From Limonium bicolor (Eukaryota; Streptophyta; Magnoliopsida; Caryophyllales; Plumbaginaceae), in contig CM041777.1 in NCBI GenBank assembly GCA_023374045.1, positions 90,514,300 to 90,578,299 of the forward strand: 64,000 nucleotides of DNA. Reading direction: 5' to 3'. Every line of letters starts with the position of its first letter. Within the stretch, counting starts at the first letter, position 1. A program made the position numbers and the translations under genes. Positions 24,601 to 35,822 of this stretch are shown piece by piece. The notes beneath the pieces were generated by a model. That model saw only the letters and a list, made by a program, of their open reading frames with translations. It was not told the DNA's origin and made no database searches.

Positions 24601-26892
24601 GTTGGAGGTAGTATTGGGCTCCATAACAAGGTCGTTGCATCACGCCGCCTCTCATGGGATGCCCCTTAGGAATGTCAGTCCGCCTCCTGACGACTTATAT
24701 TTTATTGTAGTTCCAACCCTTGCATTTCTATCACGTTAATTCGTCCAACAATTGTTGATCCAAACACCCCTCAAGGATTTCTCCTGAGTGTTACTAAGTT
24801 ATGCCATTACATCTGGCTTGCAGTTATAGGTACGTTTAGTTAACTACGCCATTTTGCGTTCTTCGCTGGGTTTACTAACCTTTTCTGTGAAGATCAATAT
24901 TCCCTGGTAGTCTAAGTAATCATTCCGGGAGTTTCATCCCGTTCATTACAGATTAACGTGTCCATATTAGGCATCTGCCTTGTCATGTATAGGCTGGGTC
25001 ATCATTCCAGCTCTCATGTTTATCCCTCAGGATTCTTGAGACATGTGAGATGTCTTTACTTACTAGCCAGTGCGCTCCACGCTTCTTGACTCATAAACAT
25101 TTCCTTGAAATGGATTCACTAATCCTTTTAGTCTCGTTAACTTAACTGGGTTCCTTTACTTCAACCATTCGTGGTAGTTCGTTGCTCTTGTTTAACCTTT
25201 ACTGCTGACCGTAGTATGGAGTCGACTACTTCCCGTGTTCCCGACTCCACTCGTATACATACGTGGGGTACCGTACTGATACATTGCTACTTACCCGACT
25301 AACCCATAAGAAGGTCTGTCAGGCCCACAAGCTCCTATCGGAGTGCAGTCGTCCCACATTTCAGTTAGTACACTCGTAGTGTCCGTCACACGCCTAGGTG
25401 AAGTATTCTGTTGTCAACTCCCTTACATCGTCTATGATAATATCCATTCCGTGCTTCCCGAACTTAATCAAGGGGATTCTATCCACTGTTGTATTTAGTA
25501 TGAACTCAATCCATTCCCTCGCGTTATCCGATTCCCGTCTGTGTATAACTGCATATAACTTACCTACTGCGTGGCGCTGAGGCCAGGTAGGTCTCCTGGT
25601 TTCGTCTTAAAGAGAATCTGAAGTTAGTGAGAAAATTTGGGCTGAAAAGAAGGTTTGAGATGAATATGAGTTGGAAGAGAATTTGGGTGCGAAAACGGTT
25701 TGAAATATATCTGGGTTTAGAAGAAAAACTGGGTTTAATAGAAAATTCTTCCTGGTGTTTAAAATTTCTTCACGCTTCGACCAGGTATAGCCTCCTGCTG
25801 ACTAGTATATCTTCACATACAATGGTTAGGCCACTGAGCCCTTCCAGGTTTCACGCTTCAAATTCTTGGATTCTTGATTCTATAATCATTTCCTTCAACA
25901 ATACGGTACCATACCAGGTACTTTGTAGACATTAAAACTTTCCCGAATAGCCCCGTTATAGCAGCACTTGCAATAGCAAGTGCGCCATGCTGGCTGGCTA
26001 TCGGTTCAACATGTGCTGGTTACGATACTACTTGTATCACTACCGTATTCGGTAGCCTTGTTGGCTCTTCCTTTGACCTTACAGTTTTGATAATAGAACA
26101 TTCGAACGACTCTCAATGGTCTTGACATGGTAGTCGTTAGCTAGGGTGACTCCCCGTTCACTTAACTCTGTGTTCTTCCTTAATGTTCGTCCCCACGCAT
26201 TTGCCGTGGTTACCGAAACTTGATTCTTGTTTAGGTACTACCTCGCAGTCCTATTGAAGTATGTTTCACTAATACTTCCATAGTGGTCTAAACTATGATA
26301 ATCAGGTATTGCAGCCTCTTTGGCGTTGTAGGTTTGGCATCATCCAACCTTGACGAGTTCCTTAGTCGGTTACTATACCATTTTCGGTATTACTTAACAA
26401 TTATGGTTCCGTAGAATATGTCTCGGGTTTGTTGCTCCTCTATTGACCGCCTATGTGCACAGTTAGTGCTTTCTTTTCTTGTTGACTGGGTTTCCTTGAC
26501 TGCTAGGCATGTCGACCCAGGTCGCCGGAAATTTCAGTCTCTTCTAGATAGGTTTCTTAATCTTCTGTTATTAAGTGCGGGTAAAGGTGTTCAAACAGGT
26601 TCCGTCTCTGGGATTCTCAGTTCTTGGAATCTACCGTATGACAGGTTCTTCGTACTTACAGCGATGTTTAACAACTGCCAGATCGGGTATTCCCAAGTAA
26701 GAGAGGACTTTCATCTCTCTGGTGTTCTTCCCCGAGTTATAAAGCAGGGACTGTGGAGGGTGGGAAGGAGATTGTAGGTTTCCAGTACACACTGGTAATT
26801 CCTAACTAGCGTATCTCTCACGCTATCACTCAACCCTTAACCCAAAGTACTAAAATCCAACTCGGTACTTCCTAAGCTCGGTATTTCTAGTC
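21689..26892 (-). other. Non-coding interior of the LARD element
   Basis: About 5.2 kb with no open frame above roughly 60 codons on the sense (minus) strand and no recognisable gag, protease, RT, RNase H or integrase motif in any frame I read. The largest plus-strand frame (24205-24669, 154 codons) is hydrophobic and antisense, so I do not call it a gene. The first ~60 bases after the primer site resemble the Tekay leader (ACTAGAAATACCGAGCTTAG), then similarity stops. A purine-rich stretch lies at 25610-25760 on the plus strand. Confidence 0.75.
23010..23025 (-). other. Second polypurine tract copy inside the LARD interior
   Basis: An exact 16-base duplicate of the terminal tract (CTTTTAAGGGGGGTAG on the minus strand), 1.3 kb upstream of it in element orientation. 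It could be a second plus-strand priming site or a relic of an older 3' end. Confidence 0.6.
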
Positions 26893-26916
26893 ATCAGAGC
26901 GATACTTCGCTCTGAT
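26893..26916 (-). other. Primer-site hairpin of the LARD element
   Basis: A perfect 10-bp inverted repeat ATCAGAGCGA / TCGCTCTGAT with a 4-nt loop overlaps the primer-binding site. The same structure occurs at 47590-47613 and 57917-57940. Confidence 0.8.
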
Positions 26917-26920
26917 ACCA
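26909..26920 (-). other. Primer-binding site (tRNA-iMet) of the LARD element
   Basis: On the minus strand TGGTATCAGAGC lies five bases (AAAAG) after the 5' LTR end. This is the standard plant initiator-Met tRNA primer site. Confidence 0.92.
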
Positions 26921-27018
26921 CTTTTTGTAACACCCATACTAATAACACCACACTTAATCATTAACCGCAGTGGAACTTATATCATAAACACTGACTAAAT
27001 CAATGGGTGTTACACGCC

Positions 27019-27040
27019 GTTAGCCACCCACGTGGCTAAC
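27019..27040 (-). promoter_or_regulatory. G-box hairpin, LARD 5' LTR
   Basis: Stem GTTAGCCAC / GTGGCTAAC containing CACGTG, as in the other Tekay-type LTRs. Confidence 0.6.
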
Positions 27041-29034
27041 AAGGCTACTGCATACACAACGTACCGGTCTGATGGACAAGATTACCGAGCATTACACTTT
27101 ACATTTACAACTCCATTATATTCTGAACACAATTACAATTACAAACCAAACTGTACCGAGTCTAATACATTCCTCTATCGATATCACGCTAAATTAAATA
27201 ACCACCCATACATAAACAGTTACCCCGTCCTACTCTCGAACGGCTGCCAGCTCCATTGTACCTGAAAAGTATGGGGGCCCCAAAGGGGGTCAGCACCTTT
27301 GCTGGTATGGTAATCCTGCAGCCCGCATGCTACCGGCCCACGCACAACTATTTGTCGTCTGAGCATGCGGTCAATTATATTTAAAACATGCATGAAACTA
27401 TACATATATATCATGCTTATAAATCACACAACCGAATGAACAGGATACAAACATAAATTAACACATCACATTGGTTAGATCACATTATTGCATCATTTGG
27501 CCCTTGAGGGTTTTACCCTAATGGAGCTATTCCTTGCTAGACGACACATACCCATTTAATCGGGTTATACTTAATTACCCCTCATATTTATACGGGGTTG
27601 ATTTGGAGATCAACGTACATAACATAACAACATACTTCACATAGATGTGTCGGCCTTAATATTGGCCCGATCACACCATACACAATTTCCCCTAGCTCCA
27701 ATAGTGATGAGGTAGGTAAGCCTTGGTTAAGCTTGTGGGTGGTTGTAATCCAAAGAAAGAGAACAACCATAACATAACAGTATTCCCCCTAGCCCGAACA
27801 ACAATCGAGTAGGAAAGCCATTGATCTTAGGCTTGTGGGTGATTGAATTCCAAGAAGGAAAACCAATCAATAACAGAGTGGGAGTCAAAGCGAATATTGG
27901 CATCAACTCCCAAACAAACTTTACACATGATTCCCCCTAGCCCAAATAAAAGTCAGGTAGGTGAGCCTTGGTTAAGCTCATGGGAGATTGAATTCCAAGA
28001 AGGAAAACAACCATAACATAACAGAGAGGGAGTTAAAGAAACTGTATACATCAACTCCCAAACAACACGCGCGACCGGAACGACCGGATTCCTCACCCCC
28101 CATAATATATACATATTAGTTAGAAGTTCCTCTATGGAACTTATCACATACATGCACCATTTGGTGTTACAAGTTTGGTTAATCACACAGCAGGGAGGTA
28201 ACATCCCATTCGACAAACATGGACAACAACATTCGTTAAACAACGATACATTAAGCAAAGGCAACACACAACACACATAACCACAATATACAACTAAAGC
28301 ACGGATAGCCGTAGTTAGTACGTTCCCGTGGGTTGGGACGTTTAATCCGGATACCGAACTCTTATGTGATCCTAGAGTCAGTTAGCTACGGTTTAACATA
28401 AATAAGGCTAAACGGTATCGGAATTATTTACGCCACATTAATGAATTACTATAAACTCATTTCATGCTTTACCTTGCAAGGTGGCAAACACACAGAAAAA
28501 CAAGTTGGCATACAAGCCGGTGTAACCCGGTAGGACACAGGTTGCAAGAAAACCATACCTGTCACCAAGGTCCACTCTATTACGTTCTCTTAGGTTCCTT
28601 GAATAATCTTTGAACAACTGGTAACATTACATTTGTTTCCATTAAATCGGGGCAATACAATTGTTAAACGACAAGTGCGCCCATAGTTAACCCCGTTATC
28701 CTGTTATACTTAATTTTACTCTTGTGATCTTAAGTTCACAACTCTCACATCAAACCTAACACTTGTTTACACATCTTAAAACCTTTACATGTCACCAAAC
28801 AAGGCCTAAACATCATCCAAAACCATTACCATCCAATCCCCCATCATTAGAAGGTTGAAGCACACTTATAGAGCAAAAATGGAGTTCAAAAGATTATCGG
28901 TCATTTTCAAATCAAAATATACATAAACAAATGCCAAAATATGTCAAAACAGATAGTACTCGAAAAGAGGAATCCAACGCCGCAAACGGCACTCAAAACG
29001 GAGTTCAAACGAAAAAGTTATGCAAAAACAGGCT

Positions 29035-29140
29035 GGTCCAAACATGCGTCCGACCTTGCATGTTCGGACATAAGCCGAGAGTCTGAAAATCTTCCGACGT
29101 ATGATGTCCGAACTTCAATGTTCGGACACATGTTCGGACA
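29035..29140 (-). repeat. Hairpin array, LARD 5' LTR
   Basis: Same ATGTTCGGACAT / GTCCGAAC words as the array in the 3' LTR, with only small differences. Confidence 0.6.
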
Positions 29141-32100
29141 TACCGAAAACTGCAAAATCAATTACGGAAAACAGCCAGAACCAAGCCACAAATCCCCCAC
29201 AAAACATACATAATTTATTGTAGCAAATTAGCCAATCGAAAACACATTTCCACGGGTTTTGATGCATCAAACACACATCAAAAGCATCCAAAAAAACATC
29301 ACCACTAGAGAATCAAGCAATCATATATAGAAAACTAACAAGAACGAAAATCCCCCGTGGTTGAACACACCCACCCGAATCCATTCACCACCTACACTCA
29401 TTTTCTACCAAAATTTCACCATAACCTCCCCATAAACTTAACACATCCCTTCTCACCAATTCTCTTCCTTTTCCTTCCTAATCTAGCCACACCCCTACAA
29501 GGGTCCTACCAGCACATAACAAATCCTCAAATTCCATCAACAACAACATAATCACCATAATCTCCATAATCTCAACAACCACAATATCAATCACAACCCA
29601 AAACATTTGGCTCTTAAGGCCCTCAATTCAACCATTAATTCACAACCTCTCTAAAATCAATTAAACACATTTCCAACGTAGATTTCAATCCACAATTTTA
29701 GGTTCACTAATTTGTTTACCCATCCCAAACTCTAAAACAATTAAGAACAAGGTTCAAGGTAGTTTTCTTACCTTAATTTCACAAGTCTCCTTTATTCTCC
29801 TCTTGCTCTTCATCTTCTCAAAATCGGTCAAGAGGGCATGGAGTTCCAAACTACATCCCAACATTCAAGAACACAAAAGCATACTCCATTAATTACCTAA
29901 ACCCTTATAAAATCTCAATTCAATCAAGGGCTTAGAACACAAGTTAGGGTTTACCTTTTTGAAGCTTTTAAGAGGGATCCTCACCCTTGAATCAAGAAGG
30001 GGAATCATTCCACCATTGAAGGGTTAATTTGGAGCTCAAGAACAAGGAGAAAAACAAGGTATCAAAATGGTGAAAATCGATTACACCAAGAGATGAAGGG
30101 GAATGACTTTTTCTTGGAAATTTTTACCTTAGAAGGAAGAGGAGACTCCAAGCTCCACAATGATGCCATTTTCTCTTCAAATGGGGAAAACCCATGGAGG
30201 TCAACTTCATCCTTTTGGAATTTTAAAAAGAGAGGATGATAGAGGAGGATGAGAGGAAGAAGAATATGTGATTACTTTTGTGATTGGAGCTTGTATGAAG
30301 CTTGGGCATGGCATTGTAGTTGGAGTAGCCATTGGAGAAGGAGGAGAGAAATCGGTGGCTTAGAGGAGAAGATGGAGCCGGCTGGGAATAAAGAGAGAGA
30401 GGAAAGAGAAAAGGAAAGAGAGGGGAAAATGAAATAAAGGAGGAGAGAGAGGGAAAAGGGGTATTTGTACCCTTTTGTTGTTTTGGCTCTTTTGACTTAA
30501 TTAATTAGCTAACTAGTCATGTGTGGGTGGGCTGTCTATATTAATAAAACCGGCCCACTAATGTATACACACTGGAGCGTTTTTCGTGTTTAACAAAAAA
30601 CGCTCGTTTATTTACCGGTTTAGCACTATTCACTAACCGGGATCGTTTTCCGGAAATTTTCTCGTTTCTTTTATTTTAATGGTTATTAAACTCCCATTAA
30701 TATTCAATTATGGTTGCATATTCAACTATAATTTTTACGGGGTCATTTAACTGTTTAAAGTCACGTTTTCGGGTTTTCTCGAAAAACGCGCTTTAAGACT
30801 CCGTTAGCGTTTTAACGCATTATTCGGATCCGTTTTCTTCCGGAATTTTTCCCACATGTTTCTTAGTGTGTAATTAGGGTATAGAAATATATTTATAGCC
30901 CTAATGAAGGTTATGTACCTCCTAAAATAATTTAAATACGTGTTTTCACGTTTTGTGACTTTTACGCATTTTCTTCTTCTTTTTGTTTCTATTTCTTTAC
31001 AATTATCTTAAGGACTTAATTAGCCTTAGAAAATCATAATCACATAATTAATTAACATATTAAGGTTTGGGGTATTTCATATGGTTTTCTTGCAGTCTAT
31101 TTGCTACCGGTTTACACCGGCTTGTGTGTTTGTTTATTTTTCTGAGTGTTTACGACCTTGTAAGACTAAGACATGAAATGAGTTTATGGTTATTGTTTTA
31201 TTGTGGTGTGTATGTTCCGATACCGTCTAACCTCGAATACGTGCTAACCAGTTAGCTAACCAATGTTAGGAAAATGTAAGAGAATGGTATTCGGCTTTTA
31301 ACGTTTCAACTTATGGAACGTTCTAACCATGGCTATCCGTGTGTTAACTGTGAATTATGTTGTACATTGTATCCCATCTCCCTTGTGTGCTTAACTAGAC
31401 TTGAACACTTACAGTTTGAAATAATATGTTGAGTTCAATCAATGGAACTACTAACAAGTGTATAACCGGGGGGTGAGGAATCCGGGTGTTCGGTCACGCG
31501 TGTATGTTCGGGTGTCGATATCTGGATCAGATTCAACTCTCTCCATGTTTTGATTGTTTTCCTTCTTGGATTGCAATCTCCCACGAGTCTAATTGATGAC
31601 TTTCCTACCTTGACTTAAGTTCGGGGCTAGGGGGAATTTATGTACGGTGTGTTTGGAGCACTACATCCAACACATCTTGGGGTAAGTTAAACATTCAAAA
31701 AACCGAACAGTAACAAGTTATGTAACGTGCCTAATATGGGAATGAAAACATTCTCTAGGCTCTACCAATTTGGCTAACTATTATTTGTTGGTTTCCTTAA
31801 GTTATTCGTTCATAATTGTGTTGTGTATGTGTTGTTGCTATGCGGTGGATGTTGATATATTTATGTATGTTGTTTGTTTAAAATGAACCCCATGTTATTA
31901 TGAGAATTGGTTGTGTGTATCCGGTAGCTGACGGGATGCACGTTAATCATACCAGCCAAGGGTTGTTGAGTCCTTTAGGGCACTTATTTATTTTGCAGGA
32001 TGAGGATCGAAGAAGCGGAGTCGCTTTAGATTCGGTGTCAAGTAATACTTTTGTTAGTTTTGGACAGTGAACCCGAGTACGTCTGTGCAACTCGTCGATG

Positions 32101-32247
32101 TATGTATATATATTTTGGTGGAGTTAGAATGGTACGGAGTTGTATATTACACTCGGTATAGTTTCGGTTTGTAAGTAGGTGGATGTTAGTATCTATGCTC
32201 GGGGTCTGTGTCCATCAGACCGATACAATTGTACGTATTAGCCTTGT

Positions 32248-32267
32248 TTAGCCACGTGGGTGACTAA
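32248..32267 (+). promoter_or_regulatory. G-box hairpin (one mismatch) in the disrupted plus LTR
   Basis: TTAGCCAC / GTGACTAA, an 8-bp stem with one mismatch, around CACGTG. Confidence 0.5.
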
Positions 32268-32294
32268 GGCGTGAACCAAACAAGGTGTAATACC

Positions 32295-34075
32295 TGTGGA
32301 GCCTCGATTTTAAACCCTATCCTATGTTGAATAAAGTTGATTAGGATCTAAACGGGTTTTAGGTCACTTATAACCTAAGATTAATAACTATGTCACATAA
32401 CAATAATTATTAAAACCTAAGCTAGCTCACTGGAACCTATTATGAGTCGCCCACCCTAATTTTGACCTAGATTAATTAGGAAAGGAGAGTTCGGGTTCGG
32501 GGGCTTGATATTCGACTTATTTAGGGTTCAATTACTTTCATTACCCTTCCTAGGTCGTTTTTCCTCTACTCAGTTTTTTACGGCTTACTACAAGTCGTTT
32601 TTTAACCTAAGTGCGCGCTTCTGTTTTTTTTTGTGTTTTTAACATTTTTTGACAGAAAAACAAAGTGAAATTGAAAGCTACCTAAACTAGGGTTTCGGAG
32701 GCAGAATTAGGTCAAATTTCATTCCGTCCGTAGCCACGGACCTAATGTCCGAAACCACGGACCCCAGTTAACCTAAATACACAGAAAAGTCGAAATTAGG
32801 AAAAACAAAATTCGCAAAGTCCGGGGCCACGGACAGGATGTCCTGGGCCCGGACATTATTAGAAAAACCTAAATTTTGAATTTTTAAAATCCCGCCGCCG
32901 TCCGTGGGTGTCCGTGGTCTCGGACAAACGCGTCCGAGGTCCCGGACCATAGTCCGAGGTCACGGACCACCCACGGACAGGGGTTTTCAGAAGGTTCCCG
33001 AGGGGTGTTTTTGAGCTCAAATTTTATGGGTGTGTAGCCTGAAGATGTACAAGACGTTAGTGATTGAAAGTTTTAATTTGAATTCGAATTAAGCACGAAA
33101 CTTAGCAAACAAGTTATCTGACAGAGGCTTAAATAAACAGCAATACAGAAGCCTACGAAGGTTAGTTTGAGCCCAAATTTGAGGCAAGACAGATAATACC
33201 GTGGTGAATCAGGGAAGTGGAGTTTCTACCTGTTTTACCTTCGGATTCACAACGTTTCTTCACACCGGGACTCGTCGAGTGCTCCGTTGATGGCAGACCC
33301 GAGAGGATTTCGACCCAAGCTTCTGGTTGTTGGTTGTTCTTGCTGTTCTTCAGGTTTAGAGTTTTTTTTGTGAGGTTTTGATGATTATTGGTGCTTTGGG
33401 GATTGGAAAACGTGTTTAGATGGTGATTTCGGGGGACTTTCGTATGATTTGGGTGGCCGGGTGTTGGAAAACGTGAGAGAGAGAGAGGAGGCCGTGTTTT
33501 CTGACTCTCTAGGGTTCTTCAGCATGTGAGGTTCTGATTTTATCCAAAAACCTATCCCCTTATATAGACTTCCTTAAAGATAAAGAGAATCTAGTAAAGT
33601 AAGATTTTTCGATATTTTAACTGAGTAACTTCCCAAAGGATTTTGCTATGAAATTTTAACCACATGTCAAGAATGGATATTATGAATTTCTGAGGTGGAA
33701 ACGAATTTTTTAAATGCTGGAGCATTTTTAAATTGAATTTCTCGTCAGATTCAGTCAGAAATTGCTAGAAATTATTGGAATTCGAAAAATCAAAATTCCA
33801 ACGCCATTATGCTTAAAATGTCATCCTCTATCATGGGTTAAAATATCAAAGCATTCCGAGCTGATTTGGGCACCCTCTGGAGGAGAGAGAAGCCTATAGG
33901 AGAACTCAGAAGCCTAAAAATTACGAAAACGCCCCTGACAATGACGAAACTGCTCCTCAGGCCCTGGAACACACCGATCGAGCCGGAACCCTCATTACCC
34001 TTACGATCAAATATCCCTCACGACACCAAAACCTTGCAGACCCTAACCAGGGGGGTCAAAATTTTGGGTATAACA
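32295..34075 (-). repeat. 3' LTR of the TR-GAG element
   Basis: Plus-strand TGTGGAGCCTCGATT...GGGTATAACA. The near-identical partner is at 39685-41465. Includes a GTCCG/CGGAC palindrome island (32726-32980) and a TATA-like CTATATAAGG on the minus strand near 33557-33568. Confidence 0.93.
32726..32980 (-). repeat. GTCCG/CGGAC palindrome island in the TR-GAG LTR
   Basis: Dense GTCCG...CGGAC pairs, for example GTCCGTAGCCACGGAC, GTCCGAAACCACGGAC and GTCCGAGGTCACGGAC, in three clusters. The island is far more GC-rich than the surrounding LTR. The partner copy is at 40115-40370. Confidence 0.7.
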
Positions 34076-34095
34076 GATTGCCCCCCGTCAACTGG
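34076..34095 (-). other. Polypurine tract of the TR-GAG element
   Basis: On the minus strand GACGGGGGGCAATC directly precedes the 3' LTR. GGGGGCAAT is shared with three internal copies in this element. Confidence 0.7.
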
Positions 34096-34199
34096 ACTTT
34101 GTAACGAATGTGAAAAGTCTGGTTGATGCTTGAGTGGTGCCCCAAAATTTTGGACCCCACAGAATCCTCCACGTTGTATGAAACCGGGTTAACGATGCC

Positions 34200-34544
34200 C
34201 AGCTACTCGGAGGCGCTAACTACCACCAAGCTACAAAGCATGTCGAGCTATTCTAAGGCGCTGACTACCTAAGCAAGCTACAAAGCATTGTCGAGCTATT
34301 CTAAGGCGCTGACTACCTAAGTACAAAGCATTGTCGAGCTATTCTAAGGCGCTGACTACTACCTAATGATGAAATGATGTCAGCTATTCTAAGGCGCTGA
34401 CTACCTAAATGATGAAAATGATGTCAAGCTATTCTAAGGCGTTACTACCTAAAATGATGAAAATGATGTCAAGCTATTCTAAGGCGTTGACTACCTAAAT
34501 GATGAAAATGATGTCAAGCTATTCTAAGGCGTTGACTACCTAGG
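34200..34544. repeat. ~45-bp tandem repeats (GCTATTCTAAGGCG)
   Basis: About eight units of roughly 45 bp, each with GCTATTCTAAGGCG and a GACTACCTAA stretch. Early units carry TACAAAGCATTGTCGA and later ones ATGATGAAAATGATGTC, so the array has two sub-variants. Confidence 0.9.
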
Positions 34545-34844
34545 ATGTAAAACTGGATGGCATGCAAATGCAAGAATGCTGATGCTAATGATGCAAATGA
34601 TGCTGATGCTGATGATAATGCCGGTGATTTGATGATGCTCGGATGCTTCTGGGGACCGAAAACCCGTTCCAATGCTCCTGGTTGGTATACTATGGGGACT
34701 TATTGCCTTCCCACCACTGGGGTGCTGGGATAACTTCTAGATTACCAAGGGACTTATTGCCACTGCCCACTAGTTGTTTTTCTCTCCCAGAAGTTGACAT
34801 AAGATGGGGACTTATTGCCTCTGCCCCCCCAACTTAGATCACGC

Positions 34845-35345
34845 TCTATCTCGCACTGAGATGATACTAGGTCTCGTACTGGTCTCGCACTGGATGATTA
34901 CGCCGGTCTCGCACAGAAGAAGATGATGGGTCTGCCTGAAGATGATACTAGGTCCTCGTACTGGTCTCCCGCACTGGATGATGACGCTCGGTCTCGCACA
35001 GAAGAAGATGAGGGTCTCGCACTGAAGATGATGGGGTCTCGCACTAATGATGGTCTCGCACTGAATGATGTCTCGTACTGGTCTCGCACTGGATGAGACG
35101 CTCGGTCTCGCACAGAAGAAGATGATGGGTCTCGCACTGAAGATGATGGGTCTCGCACTACGAATATGATGGTCTCTCGCACTGATGAAGATGCTGGTCT
35201 CTCGCACTGAAGAATGATGGGCCTCGCACTGATGAAGATGTGGTCTCACACTGAAGTCTCGTACAACTGACTGGCTGATCTCACACTGATCTCTTCTAGG
35301 CCTCGTACTTAATGAAGATGCTAGGTCTCGTACTGAATGAGGAAT
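34845..35345. repeat. GGTCTCGCACTG tandem repeat array
   Basis: More than fifteen irregular copies of GGTCTCGCAC(TG), mostly followed by AAGATGATG or GATGAAGATG, at 15-45-bp spacing. Apparent proteins rich in VRDPSSS or SARP on the minus strand are translations of this repeat. Confidence 0.9.
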
Positions 35346-35650
35346 CTGCAGGGCCTTTCACACGATTTTGGGTCTCGAACTAAAAATAGTTAGGAGGATA
35401 TGGTCTCGTGCAAATGGTAAAACTGATCACTGGAGTGCCAAACATGGCAATGATGATAAGATGTATGCAATGAAAGATACTCGTTCAGAACAGGAATTTG
35501 TTGGAAAGGTGCCAAACGTGGCAGTGTTTTGAAGAAATTTTGTTTACTGAAAAGGAAAGTGAAATTATCATTTCCTGACCATAGATTTCGGACTTGCAAT
35601 TTATCTCCTAGGAGATGAACATGCCATCGGTGGGGTATGGTGTATGATGT

Positions 35651-35755
35651 AAAGGTAAGGGCTTATGTGGGCCTGTGTAGTTTGATGTGCAGGTAAGGGC
35701 TTTTGTGGGCCTGTGTAGTGGTGTTGTGGAGGTAAGGGCTTATGTGGGCCTGTGG
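35651..35755. repeat. Three-copy ~50-bp tandem repeat
   Basis: Three copies of GGTAAGGGCTTATGTGGGCC followed by TGTG and a short variable part. Confidence 0.85.
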
Positions 35756-35822
35756 TGGAATGGTGGTGATGTTTGAGCTTTGGGTTCCATTGGCGTTGTC
35801 ATATCAATTGTTGGAACCAACA

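Larger units (their letters stand above)
17495..31079 (-). mobile_element. Complete LARD-type non-autonomous LTR retrotransposon
   Basis: This is a 13.6-kb minus-strand element with two near-identical LTRs of 4176 bp (17495-21670) and 4154 bp (26926-31079). A tRNA-iMet primer site abuts the right LTR and a polypurine tract abuts the left LTR. The flanks TATGG at 17490-17494 and 31080-31084 are a perfect 5-bp TSD, and joining them restores the sister sequence GGACCAAGGTATGGTTTTCT seen at about 56740. The 5255-bp interior has no gag or pol on the sense strand, while LTR ends, primer site and 3' tract match the Tekay elements. It is probably mobilised by Tekay proteins. Close similarity of the LTRs implies recent insertion. 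Confidence 0.93.
26926..31079 (-). repeat. 5' LTR of the LARD element
   Basis: Plus-strand reading TGTAACACCC...GGGGTATTTCA. Carries the same landmarks as the 3' LTR: G-box hairpin 27019-27040, CCGG hairpin block near 28510-28560 and hairpin array about 29035-29140. It would hold the promoter; I cannot place the start site. Confidence 0.93.
14391..32294 (+). mobile_element. Plus-strand Tekay-type LTR disrupted by CACTA and LARD insertions
   Basis: The retained pieces are 14391-14989, 16748-17494 and 31085-32294. They align in order with the intact LTR at 54089-57907: the ACATGCTCTAGGCTTGGGATAA block, GGGGCCGGTTTTT, TTTGCTTCAAGGTAAG, GGACCAAGGTATGG, the CCGG hairpin and the G-box hairpin at 32248-32267. 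The start TGACCCCCAC is inferred by alignment. The part equivalent to about 55400-56700, including the hairpin array, is missing. The right end lacks the last ~100 bp because the TR-GAG element begins at 32295. No TSD could be assigned. Confidence 0.7.

Noticed and set aside
24205..24669. 154-codon hydrophobic plus-strand frame in the LARD interior
   Set aside because: Antisense to the element, no known motif, flanked by equally random frames. Treated as chance.
26909..26920. tRNA-Met gene fragment
   Set aside because: Only the 12-base primer-site complement adjoining an LTR; no cloverleaf.
34839..35249. Minus-strand frames encoding repetitive VRDPSSS/SARP peptides
   Set aside because: They are translations of the GGTCTCGCACTG tandem repeat in more than one frame, not a protein gene.
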